NCBI RefSeq assembly: GCF_031951985.1
Contig: NZ_JAVLVU010000001.1
Coordinates: 1,116,001-1,180,000 of the forward strand
DNA: 64,000 bases
Reading direction: 5' to 3'
Origin: Mucilaginibacter terrae
Lineage (GTDB): Bacteria > Bacteroidota > Bacteroidia > Sphingobacteriales > Sphingobacteriaceae
The notes under the pieces are model-generated. The model searched no databases and had not been told where the DNA came from. It was given only the letters and a program-made list of their open reading frames with translations. Shown here in pieces: positions 19,301 to 27,142 of the stretch (position 1 is the first letter of the stretch; each line of letters starts with the position of its first letter). The position numbers and the translations under genes were made by a program.

Positions 19301-19980
19301 GATGATATGGAACGAATGGTGGTTCCAGTTAAATCGCGACTTGAAAGCCCCTGGTAAACTTCACCTTTATTAAGCACAATTTGATACGGAGCACCTGCCG
19401 CTTGTCCGCTAATAAGTGCTGCCTTAGGGGTAATTTCCACTGTCGTGGCATCTTCGGTAGCTATTACGTTAAATACAGAATAAGATGGTTTAGGATTTGG
19501 ATTTCCCGGGCTCTGTATATTTGAATTAGAAAGCTGGGTATAGTTAATAGAATAATACTCTTTACCCATGGTGTTGACCGGCAACAACAATGTAGCCCCC
19601 GAAACGCTACCCCTGTAAATATGCGCATAGGCCGCTATGGGTTGATTAGATACAATATGAATACCTTTTTTTATAGCTGCATCATTGGTGCTTTCACCGA
19701 GGTAGGCCTCAGCAGGTATGGCTATGGTTTGAGGTTCGTTGGCTATAAGGGTAAAGGGTATTGCTGCAAATGAACCATCGGTAATGCTCACCGTACCAGA
19801 TGTATTTACAGTAGACACCAGGTACAAATTCATTCGGCTGGGCGAATTACCCGTGGCTCCGTCAACGTGATCCATCCAGGCCGTCCAAAATTCTACGCCT
19901 TTGTTGCTTTGTGCATTAACACACAAACAGCTGCAAAATAAAGCAGCCATGAAAAACCATGAACAAATAAGCCTCTTCAC
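16360..19980 (-). CDS. Giant T9SS substrate with PKD repeats and CHU_C domain
   Basis: A 1206-residue secreted protein starting with GTG and a signal peptide (to about residue 24, VNAQS). Residues about 28-450 resemble the IgGFc-binding protein N-terminal domain (GVEFWTAWMDH). Three PKD-type domains follow at about 590-855, each with a W-x-W/F-N/D-F-x-D/N-P core. The last 90 residues (TFTPNGDGVNDTWVIP onward) are the gliding-motility C-terminal (CHU_C, type B) sorting domain, read by the type IX secretion system. Likely a surface adhesin. It is transcribed before the PorP/SprF gene. Confidence 0.92.
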   Translation of the reverse strand: MKRLICSWFFMAALFCSCLCVNAQSNKGVEFWTAWMDHVDGATGNSPSRMNLYLVSTVNTSGTVSITDGSFAAIPFTLIANEPQTIAIPAEAYLGESTNDAAIKKGIHIVSNQPIAAYAHIYRGSVSGATLLLPVNTMGKEYYSINYTQLSNSNIQSPGNPNPKPSYSVFNVIATEDATTVEITPKAALISGQAAGAPYQIVLNKGEVYQGLSSRDLTGTTIRSISSGASLCKKIVVFSGSSKIGIGCNGNLSTGDINATSDNLFQQVYPTETWGKNYYAVPLKGRNYDIFRIIYSDVTAQVTIDGTVLSAPTNGYYEFTTQTPVVVKSDKPIQLVQYTSSQNATLSCTSSLNDVGDPEMIFLPPIEQGLKQVTLYSPNVQNISPEKIFINVIIPASAASSFRVDGQAYSGFAIMPGDASYMYAQIYVGVGKHNLSASGPFNAVAYGFGQNESYGYAAGTNLQNLNEFIDLGVPGNTTASLTSGCANNNYSVQLAVPYNNLSSIKWNFTDGTLPQTDNAPQYSSTRQTADGTTLYIYRYNGIINRPAGYYGVIASIPNQGSTSGCGPTRDIEFYFSITDYPEANFTTSTDKCSGANVQFTDASDTKGSTIVNWSWVFNDPYATASNPNTSTVQNPTHTFTVAGNYLVRFKVVNENGCESVWKEINVHINSIPVVKFKASTPNCETQVISFTDESTTVDGIVNTWSWNFGDANSTTANPNTLTVQNPSHIYSVPGTYTVTLQVTTSTGCTHVLTRDIIVNPLPKANFTVPDACVDDVAKFTNTSTIADGSESQFTYEWDFNDPLSVAKTFTKDGVHKYSVPGVYKVTLKVISKDGCVSDIKEQDFMLNGANPTAVFDIVKDKFCSSENLEIKNSSSVGTGSITRYQIYYDYEGHPNDATIYDATHNPIPTNNIFAHNYGLSTQQRTFKVKIFIYSGASATCMAEYPVQEITVYPNPEITVTPSYIFCQEEGEQTLATDEGAFIGKGTPNFSGAGIIDAVKGIFDTRKAGPGTHIIHYTFTLAGTSCPYETDIMVLVNPTPIINGKKEYTIQAGESVTIEPQVLSLNGTQITYTWTPKLGLNNPAGSSPVASPNVTTEYTLTAKSINDCVTQAKFTVKVVQQPIAYNTFTPNGDGVNDTWVIPNILNFPKATVEVFKRDGEKVFQSVGYPMAWDGRYRGVDLPAGTYFFIIDTKNGKPVQSGPLTIIR

Positions 19981-20203
19981 GCCATCAATAGTATTAATTG
20001 GAATAACTTTACCATGGATAATAGCATGCTAAAATCAAGTTTAAAAATACATAAATTATTAACTCGCAAAAATTTATGTTAGGATCAATAACCTTAATGT
20101 GTAGATAAACTGTGTTTATGGCTACGATTTTCCAACTTATAAAAAGTAACCGAAATGTAAAACAGAGACATTTCAATTAATAAAATTTAAATGTTGCACC
20201 AAA

Positions 20204-20227
20204 TAATAGTTGACACATCAACTATTA
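20204..20227. promoter_or_regulatory. MarR operator 1, over the marR promoter
   Basis: Ten-base arms TAATAGTTGA and TCAACTATTA flank a CACA centre in perfect symmetry. The TTG at 20210-20212 is also the -33 element: 19 bases later comes TACATTTG (20232-20239), an exact -7 match. A repressor bound here would block the promoter directly. The same core recurs at 20698. Confidence 0.85.
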
Positions 20228-20239
20228 AATCTACATTTG
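20210..20239 (+). promoter_or_regulatory. marR promoter
   Basis: TTG (20210-20212), a 19-base spacer and TACATTTG (20232-20239) fit the Bacteroidota consensus. Transcription should begin near 20243, almost exactly at the GTG start codon, so the marR mRNA may be leaderless. Confidence 0.7.
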
Positions 20240-20243
20240 CCTT

Positions 20244-20690
20244 GTGAAAAAGTGCGACATCAATACTGATCTTCTTTTATTCAGAATTTTTCATATTCAT
20301 AAAATAATATGTAACAAAGCCAACAAACTGTTCTCTAAAGACGGGGTACATATACAGGTTGAACAAATACCGGTTTTAATGGTAGTGCATCACCTTGGGC
20401 CACAATCACAACAGGATATTGCCCATGAGCTTTTAAGAGATAAGTCATCGGTTTTACGGACGGTAGGCTCTTTACAAACAGCCGGTTACTTAAAGGTTGA
20501 GCACGATACCATTGATAAACGTAAGAAACTGGTTAAACTGGCTCCTCAAGGTGCATGGCTGGCCGAAAAAATAGCTTCAGAGGTTGGTGATATGGATTCC
20601 AAAATGTTCTCCAACTTATCAGTAGCCGAAAAATTAATATTAACTGAACTATTAGAGAAATGTGCAGAACATATTAATACCATGGAGTAA
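20244..20690 (+). CDS. MarR-family repressor of the efflux operon
   Basis: A 148-residue winged-helix protein. The wing and recognition helix region (QQDIAHELLRDKSSVLRTVGSLQTAGYLKVEHDTIDKRKKLV) is clear. GTG at 20244 is the only plausible start because the next methionine is within the DNA-binding domain. It precedes a tripartite RND pump operon and is flanked by two nearly identical palindromes. It most likely represses itself and the pump and is released by a small toxic ligand; the ligand is unknown. Confidence 0.9.
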   Translation: MKKCDINTDLLLFRIFHIHKIICNKANKLFSKDGVHIQVEQIPVLMVVHHLGPQSQQDIAHELLRDKSSVLRTVGSLQTAGYLKVEHDTIDKRKKLVKLAPQGAWLAEKIASEVGDMDSKMFSNLSVAEKLILTELLEKCAEHINTME

Positions 20691-20697
20691 ATAAAAA

Positions 20698-20711
20698 GTT
20701 GACATATCAAC
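20698..20711. promoter_or_regulatory. MarR operator 2, before the channel gene
   Basis: GTTGACATATCAAC differs at only one base from the 14-base core of operator 1 (GTTGACACATCAAC). It begins 8 bases after the marR stop and ends 33 bases before the channel ATG. No clear -7 element follows, so it may act on a weak internal promoter or as a roadblock. Confidence 0.8.
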
Positions 20712-20743
20712 ATAACAAAAATCATCAACCAACACACATATAT

Positions 20744-22105
20744 ATGAACATACGAATACTAACAGCTCTCCTACTCTTAAGCGGGCTACCCTCCCTGCTG
20801 ATGGCACAGGGGCAAACAACAGCTCCGCCTGCCGGTCAAACTTACAGCTTCAGTTTGCAAGAGGCTGTTAACTATGCTTATGAGCACCAAGCCTCGGTTA
20901 CAAATGCCGGACTGGACGTTAAAAGCGCCGAATACCGCATAAAAGAAGTTATTGCATCGGGCTTGCCACAATTAAATGGCAGCGCTAATTTTCAGGACTA
21001 TTTAAAAATTCCTACAACGCTAATTCCTGGTGAATTTATTAATCAACCGGGCTCGTTTATTCCGGTTAAGTTTGGTGTAAAATATCAATCAAACTTAGCA
21101 TTAGATGCCACGCAGCTATTATTCAACGGCACCTTCTTTGTTGGTGTTAAAGCCTCTAAAACTTACAAAGAGCTATCGCAACGCAGCTTTACCCGTGCCC
21201 GCATTGATGTTAATGTAAATGTAACCAAGGCTTATTACCAGGTACTGGTGAGCGATGAGCAGATTAAATTATTAGATGCCAACCTTGCACAGCTTAAACA
21301 ACAGCTTGACCAAACCACAGCGCTAAATAAGCAAGGATTTGCAGAAAAGATTGATGTAGACCGCCTCAATTACCAGTATAATGCCCTGCAAACCAACCGC
21401 GAAAATGTGTTAAGGTTACTGGCTTTAAACTATCAATTACTTAAATTCCAGATGGGAATGCCGATTGATGAAAACCTTACTTTAAAAGACAAGATTATTG
21501 ATGTTAAGCTTGACGAAAGTTCGGTTGCCGAAAATACGGATACCACATTTTATAAAAGACGCGTTGAGTACGGCCTTTCTGAAACACAGAAAAAGCTTTA
21601 TGAATACGATGTAAAACGTGTAAAATCATTGTTTATGCCATCGTTAAGCGCATTTGGAAACTATACATCCTCCTATCAAAATAACAGTTTTGGTAATTTG
21701 TACAGCAGCCAGTTTCCGGCAAGTTATGTTGGCTTGCGTTTAAATGTGCCCATTTATAGTGGGGGCCAACGTACTAACCAATTACGCCAGGCCGAAATTA
21801 CTGTACAAAAATCGCAAAACGATATTTATCGTTTAAAGGATGCTTTAAGCCTTGAGGCAAATCAAGCCCGGGTATTTTACTTCAATGGCCTGCAAACCCT
21901 TAGCAGCCAGCGCAAAAATCAGGAGTTAGCCCGCGAAGTACTACGTGTAACCAAGATCAAATACCAGCAGGGCGTTGGTTCGAGCATTGAGGTAACACAG
22001 GCTCAAACAGCTTTGGAAGATGCCGATAACAAATACATACAAGGCCTTTATGATGCCCTGGTAAGTAAAGTTGATTTAGACAAAGCATACGGACGTATAC
22101 AATAA
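20744..22105 (+). CDS. TolC-family outer-membrane efflux channel
   Basis: A 453-residue protein from ATG 20744, with a signal peptide ending near LLMAQG. Two repeats of the OEP fold are visible, with long amphipathic helices rich in Gln and Ala (LNAQLxQL-type) and the LRLNVPIYSGGQRTNQLRQAE motif typical of TolC-like proteins. It forms the exit duct for the RND pump encoded downstream. The frame is open to a TTG at 20699, but that lies in operator 2. Confidence 0.93.
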   Translation: MNIRILTALLLLSGLPSLLMAQGQTTAPPAGQTYSFSLQEAVNYAYEHQASVTNAGLDVKSAEYRIKEVIASGLPQLNGSANFQDYLKIPTTLIPGEFINQPGSFIPVKFGVKYQSNLALDATQLLFNGTFFVGVKASKTYKELSQRSFTRARIDVNVNVTKAYYQVLVSDEQIKLLDANLAQLKQQLDQTTALNKQGFAEKIDVDRLNYQYNALQTNRENVLRLLALNYQLLKFQMGMPIDENLTLKDKIIDVKLDESSVAENTDTTFYKRRVEYGLSETQKKLYEYDVKRVKSLFMPSLSAFGNYTSSYQNNSFGNLYSSQFPASYVGLRLNVPIYSGGQRTNQLRQAEITVQKSQNDIYRLKDALSLEANQARVFYFNGLQTLSSQRKNQELAREVLRVTKIKYQQGVGSSIEVTQAQTALEDADNKYIQGLYDALVSKVDLDKAYGRIQ

Positions 22106-22132
22106 CAAAACTAAACCCTACATAAAACTCTC

Positions 22133-23233
22133 ATGAAAAAACTGATATATATTCCCCTGATACTTTTAGCTGCCTGCAGCAATAAGCCAAAAGATAAGAA
22201 AGCCGAGCTTGAAGAACTAAAAAAACAGCAAGCTGAGCTTAATTCCAAAATAACCAAACTGCAAAGCGAGGTTGGCACTACCGATTCGACCGCTGCGGTT
22301 GAAGTTGGCACCTTTGCGGTTACCACCGGCGAATTTGTAAATTATGTACAAATACAAGGCCGTATTGATGCCCAGGACAACGTAGTAGCTTTTACCCAAT
22401 CACCGGGTACCATTACAGCTATTTATGCTAAACCCGGCCAGCGTGTTAGTCGCGGACAGGTATTGGTACAATTAGATAACACCGTTTTAAAGCAAAATAT
22501 TGCATCGGCCGAGGCACAACTTGCCCTTAACCGCACCCTTTATCAACGTCAAAAAGCTTTATGGGATCAAAAAATTGGTACCGAGGTTCAATACCTGCAA
22601 GCTAAAACCACTTTAGAGGCCAATGAAAAATCATTAGCTGCGGTGCGCCAACAGGCTAATCAAATGCGTATTATATCCCCTATCAATGGTACTATCGACC
22701 AAATGGACTTAAAGTTAGGCCAGGCTATACAACCCGGTCAAAACGGTATACGCATTGTAAATGCTGATAATTTGAAAGTTAAGGCCGATGTGCCGGAATC
22801 ATACGCAGGTAGTGTAAATACCGGCAACATGGTAAAAATCGTAATCCCAGATGCTAAAGACTCATTGGATACCAAAGTAACTTTTGCGGCTAAATCAATT
22901 GACCAGGCATCGCGCAGTTTTGCGGTTGAGGTAAAACTGCCAACCCGTAAAAGCCTTCGCCCTAACATGACCGCTATTTTAAAAATTGCCGATTATACCA
23001 AGGCTGATGCCGTGGTTATCCCGGTTAAAGCAATTCAACGTTCAGAAGATGGCGACTTTGTATACGTAAACAATAACGGCATTGCCAAAAAGGTAGTGAT
23101 AAAAGCAGGCGCAACTTATGGCGGCCGTACAGAAATTGTATCGGGCTTAAAAAGCGGCGATGAGGTTATCATTGACGGTGCTAACGATGTTGAAGACGGC
23201 GATAAAGTAAAGGTTACGCAAGCCGCTAAGTAA
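22133..23233 (+). CDS. RND efflux periplasmic adaptor lipoprotein
   Basis: A 366-residue membrane fusion protein. The lipobox LLAAC (Cys near residue 15) is followed by a Lys-rich coiled coil (about 22-47). The lipoyl half-motif PGTITAIYAKPGQRVSRGQVL, a helical hairpin, the second lipoyl half and beta-barrel and membrane-proximal domains follow. It links the pump to the TolC-like channel. Lies 27 bases after the channel gene. Confidence 0.94.
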   Translation: MKKLIYIPLILLAACSNKPKDKKAELEELKKQQAELNSKITKLQSEVGTTDSTAAVEVGTFAVTTGEFVNYVQIQGRIDAQDNVVAFTQSPGTITAIYAKPGQRVSRGQVLVQLDNTVLKQNIASAEAQLALNRTLYQRQKALWDQKIGTEVQYLQAKTTLEANEKSLAAVRQQANQMRIISPINGTIDQMDLKLGQAIQPGQNGIRIVNADNLKVKADVPESYAGSVNTGNMVKIVIPDAKDSLDTKVTFAAKSIDQASRSFAVEVKLPTRKSLRPNMTAILKIADYTKADAVVIPVKAIQRSEDGDFVYVNNNGIAKKVVIKAGATYGGRTEIVSGLKSGDEVIIDGANDVEDGDKVKVTQAAK

Positions 23234-23266
23234 TTATCTATCACAAACACTCTTGAATAGTATTAT

Positions 23267-26200
23267 ATGAAAGATGTAAACAAAGAATTCGGACCATCGA
23301 GCTGGGCCATCGATAATAAGACGGCTATATATGTGCTCATGTTTCTGATCACCATACTCGGCATTATCAGTTACAATAACCTGCCAAAGGAGAACTTTCC
23401 GGATATTGCCATACCTAAAATATTTGTAACTACAACTTTTGCAGGCCAATCGCCGCAAAACGTAGAAAATTTGGTTACAAGGCAAATTGAAAAAAAGCTA
23501 AAATCGCTTAAAGGTTTAAAAAAAGTGACTTCAAACTCGGTACAAAACGTATCAATTATTACAGCTGAGTTTCAGCCCAGCATTAAAACTAAAGATGCTA
23601 AAATTGATGTGCAGGATGCCGTTGACAAGGCTAAAGATGACCTTCCGCAAAACGATGATAATTACAAAGAGCCAATTATTTCGGATATTAACGTTTCGGA
23701 TCAACCTATTCTTTATGTAAACGTTTCAGGTGATTACGACCTGAAAAAACTGAAGGAATATGCCGACATTTTGAAGGATGAGATCGAGGGCTTTAAAGAG
23801 ATTTCGAAAGTTGACCAAATTGGTGCGCTTACCCCTGAGATACAGGTAAACGTTGACATTAATAAAATGACGGCTGCCCAGCTTACCTTTAATGATATTA
23901 TTCAGGCAATCGGTAACGAAAACATACTGGCATCGGCTGGTACCATTAAAACAGATGGTGTACGCCGTAGTATCGACATTAAAAAGGATTTTAAAAATGC
24001 CGATGAAGTAGCTGCCATGGTGGTACGTAACCCGCAAGGCCGCCCGGTTTACCTGCGAGATATTGCCGAAATTAAAGACTCGTTTTTAGAGCAGGAAAGT
24101 TACGCTCGCCTAAAAACTCCTAACAATCCTAAATTTAAAAATGTAATTACGCTAAACGTTAGTAAACGTGCAGGTGAAAACTTAATTGAGGCATCTGATA
24201 AGATTTTTGCGCTGATTAAGGAAAAACAAAAAACCGTTTTCCCCAAAGGTTTGGCCATTACCGTAACCGGCGACCAAAGCGATAAAACACGTACCACGCT
24301 TGATGACCTGATCAATACCATCATCATTGGCTTTATATTGGTAACGGTTATCCTCATGTTCTTCATGGGTACTACCAATGCCATCTTTGTGGCGCTATCG
24401 GTTCCCCTCTCCTGCTTTATAGCATTTTTGGTGATGCCAGCCATAGGCTTTACGCTCAACATGATCGTATTGTTCTCGTTCTTGCTGGCGCTGGGCATTG
24501 TGGTAGATGATGCCATTGTGGTAATTGAAAACACGCACCGTATTTTTGATAACGGTAAAGTGCCAATTAAACAAGCGGCCAAAACGGCTGCAGGTGAAGT
24601 ATTTATGCCGGTATTTTCGGGAACCATGACTACCCTTGCTCCTTTTGTGCCGTTAGCGTTCTGGAACAGTATTATTGGTAAATTCATGTTCTTTTTGCCA
24701 ATTACGTTGATCATTACCCTGTTGGCATCGTTGGTGGTTGCTTACATCATGAACCCGGTGTTTGCTGTTGATTTTATGAAACCACACCATGATGGCGAGC
24801 ACGAAAATCCCAAGTTTGATAAGGCAACCAAACGCGCCATGATTTACCTTGGCATTGCCACCGTTGTTTCGTATTTCATCAATCCGGGGCTGGGTAACTT
24901 TATGGTGGTAATTATTGTACTGTACCTTGTTAACCATTTCTTCCTGCTTAAAATTATCGATAGGTTTCAGAAGAATGCGTGGCCAAAATTCCAAAAATGG
25001 TATGCCAAGTGGTTGGAGCGTGCGGTTCGTCGTCCGGTAACCATTTTGGTGGGTACGTTTGGGTTATTTATTCTGGCACTTGTGATCAACAGTATCTTAG
25101 GTAAAACGCCTAACTTCTTCCCATCGGGCGATCCTAACTTTGCCTACGTATACATCACCATGCCTATTGGTACAGATCAGGCTACTACTAACGAGGTTAC
25201 GCAAAAGGTAGAGCGTAAAGTGGCTCAAATTGTTGAACCCAATAAAGACCTGGTATCATCAATTATTAGTAATGTAACCAAAAGCGTTACCGATCCGCAG
25301 GATGAAGACCAAGGCGACTATCAGAACAAAGGTAAAGTGACTGTAGCCTTTGTTAAGTTTGGCGATCGTGATGGAAAAGACACAAAAGCCATCCTCACGA
25401 AAATACGCGATGGCGTTAAAGGCATTGTTCCGGGAGTGCAAATTGCCGTAGCGCAGGAAGCCAGCGGTCCGCCGGTACAAAAAGACATCAGTATTGAAAT
25501 TGTAGGCGATGACCTGGACACCCTGGTTAAAACCGGTAACCGCTTAAAAACATACCTGGCTAAGCAAAATATTCCGGGTATTGAAAACCTTGTTGCCGAT
25601 GTGCAAAATGATAAGCCCGAGATTGTGTTTGACATTGACCGTGAACGCGCCAACCGCGAGGGTATCAGTTCGGGGCAGATAACCCAAAATTTGCTTACCG
25701 CCATTTTTGGTTGGAAAGCAGCCGATTTCCGCAACACCAAAGAAGACGATTACCAGATAAAGGTACGCGCTCTTGAAGAGCAGCGCAGTAATATTGACGA
25801 GCTGCGTAACCTAAAGATCACCTACCGCGATTTAGCCACAGGTGGCTCTATAAGACAGGTGCCGGTTTCGGCCTTTAGCGATGTGCGTTATACCAACACC
25901 TATAGTAACATTAAGCGTAAACAACAACGCCGCGTATTAACTTTGGGGTCTAACGTAATTAAACCTTATAATGCCAATGATGTTAACGCCAGTATTTTAA
26001 CAGCAATTAAAAACTTTAAAAAGCCCGATAGCATTATCATCCGTCAGGGCGGTGGTCAGGAAGACCAGATGGAAGCCATGACCTTTTTAGGAGGCGCATT
26101 GCTTACCTCGTTCGGATTGATCCTCATTATCCTTATGCTGCAGTTTAATTCTATTGGTAAAACCTTAATTATCATCAGCGAGATATTCTTCAGTATAATT

Positions 26201-26689
26201 GGGGTATTACTGGGTATGAGCGTGTTTGGCATGACCATGTCAATAGTGATGACTGGTATTGGTATTATTGCCCTGGCCGGTGTAGTAGTGCGTAACGGTA
26301 TATTACTGGTTGAATTTACTGACATGCTGATAAGCCAAGGTGCAAATGTGCACGATGCCGTGGTAGAAGCCGGCCATACCCGTATGACGCCGGTACTGTT
26401 AACAGCCACTGCTGCCATATTAGGTTTAATACCACTGGCCGTAGGTTTCAACATCGACTTTGTGGGCTTGTTTACACATGCTAAACCCCATATTCATTTC
26501 GGTGGCGATAACGTAGCGTTTTGGGGCCCGCTGGCCTGGACAATGATTTTTGGTTTAGGTTTTGCAACTATTATTACCCTCATATTGGTGCCATGTATGT
26601 ATCTTATACGTGTAAACATCAAAAACCGCTTGTTTAAAAAGAAAGACGAGCATGAAGTGAAAGTTGCAGAGTTAGATGCAGCGCATTAA
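23267..26689 (+). CDS. RND-superfamily efflux pump
   Basis: A 1140-residue inner-membrane proton-driven drug exporter with two RND halves. The proton-relay aspartates are in LGIVVDDAIVVIENTHR (TM4). Two large periplasmic domains are present. It is about 90 residues longer than AcrB. Part of the surplus is a hydrophobic insert between the halves (about 520-570, MIYLGIATVVSYF to FMVVIIVLYLVNHF) that could add two membrane passes, and a histidine-rich loop (FTHAKPHIHFGGDN) precedes the last helix. Both are seen in other Bacteroidota pumps. Last gene of the operon. Confidence 0.95.
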   Translation: MKDVNKEFGPSSWAIDNKTAIYVLMFLITILGIISYNNLPKENFPDIAIPKIFVTTTFAGQSPQNVENLVTRQIEKKLKSLKGLKKVTSNSVQNVSIITAEFQPSIKTKDAKIDVQDAVDKAKDDLPQNDDNYKEPIISDINVSDQPILYVNVSGDYDLKKLKEYADILKDEIEGFKEISKVDQIGALTPEIQVNVDINKMTAAQLTFNDIIQAIGNENILASAGTIKTDGVRRSIDIKKDFKNADEVAAMVVRNPQGRPVYLRDIAEIKDSFLEQESYARLKTPNNPKFKNVITLNVSKRAGENLIEASDKIFALIKEKQKTVFPKGLAITVTGDQSDKTRTTLDDLINTIIIGFILVTVILMFFMGTTNAIFVALSVPLSCFIAFLVMPAIGFTLNMIVLFSFLLALGIVVDDAIVVIENTHRIFDNGKVPIKQAAKTAAGEVFMPVFSGTMTTLAPFVPLAFWNSIIGKFMFFLPITLIITLLASLVVAYIMNPVFAVDFMKPHHDGEHENPKFDKATKRAMIYLGIATVVSYFINPGLGNFMVVIIVLYLVNHFFLLKIIDRFQKNAWPKFQKWYAKWLERAVRRPVTILVGTFGLFILALVINSILGKTPNFFPSGDPNFAYVYITMPIGTDQATTNEVTQKVERKVAQIVEPNKDLVSSIISNVTKSVTDPQDEDQGDYQNKGKVTVAFVKFGDRDGKDTKAILTKIRDGVKGIVPGVQIAVAQEASGPPVQKDISIEIVGDDLDTLVKTGNRLKTYLAKQNIPGIENLVADVQNDKPEIVFDIDRERANREGISSGQITQNLLTAIFGWKAADFRNTKEDDYQIKVRALEEQRSNIDELRNLKITYRDLATGGSIRQVPVSAFSDVRYTNTYSNIKRKQQRRVLTLGSNVIKPYNANDVNASILTAIKNFKKPDSIIIRQGGGQEDQMEAMTFLGGALLTSFGLILIILMLQFNSIGKTLIIISEIFFSIIGVLLGMSVFGMTMSIVMTGIGIIALAGVVVRNGILLVEFTDMLISQGANVHDAVVEAGHTRMTPVLLTATAAILGLIPLAVGFNIDFVGLFTHAKPHIHFGGDNVAFWGPLAWTMIFGLGFATIITLILVPCMYLIRVNIKNRLFKKKDEHEVKVAELDAAH

Positions 26690-26708
26690 TATTGTTCATC
26701 AATAACGA

Positions 26709-26741
26709 AAAGCGGCTATCTTGAAAAGGATAGCCGCTTTT
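26709..26741 (+). terminator. Terminator of the efflux operon
   Basis: Two 12-base arms pair perfectly (AAAGCGGCTATC with GATAGCCGCTTT) around an 8-base loop. Confidence 0.9.
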
Positions 26742-27142
26742 GTACCCCACCCAAACCCTCCCCGGAAGGGAGGGCTTTAAAAAACTTTTAATAAATCGTA
26801 CTCGTCACCTCCCAGCTTCGGGGCGAAAGGCGGGTAGCACTGATGGCCTGTGTGACAGGAAAGGGGCCTTTTAGATTTTGCTGAAGCATGGGGACAGTGG
26901 GAACGAAGTGGGGCAAAAGATAAACAGCCCGTGGTGCTGCCCGGCTTTGCAGCGCAGGGCATGTGCGGCAAACGAAGCATAGGGTGGTGACTTGATTTTT
27001 GGTTCTTTTTATCAAGAAAAAGAACCAAGAGCCTCCGCGGCTCAGAAGCGGTAGATAAGCGACAAGCTCACAAACCGATACATCAGAGATTGCCACGTCG
27101 CTATCGCTCCTCGCAACGACACATTTTTTTATAATTAACGCA
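26742..27142. repeat. Non-coding composite dispersed repeat
   Basis: About 400 bases without a convincing gene. It begins with a CCCTCCCCGGAAGGGAGGG palindrome (in 26745-26778) that is nearly the reverse complement of 29407-29439. Later come two hairpins: GGTTCTTTTT with AAAAAGAACC (27001-27026) and GAGCC with GGCTC (27029-27043). The CG-rich composition differs from the flanking genes. Open frames on the minus strand (for example 26777-27028) translate to Pro/Cys/His-rich sequence of no known fold. The pattern resembles a mosaic repeat spread in Sphingobacteriaceae genomes; that last point is recall. Confidence 0.65.

Noticed and set aside
20699..20743. TTG start for the TolC-like gene
   Set aside because: The extra residues come from the MarR operator and hide the signal peptide; ATG 20744 is followed by a clean one.
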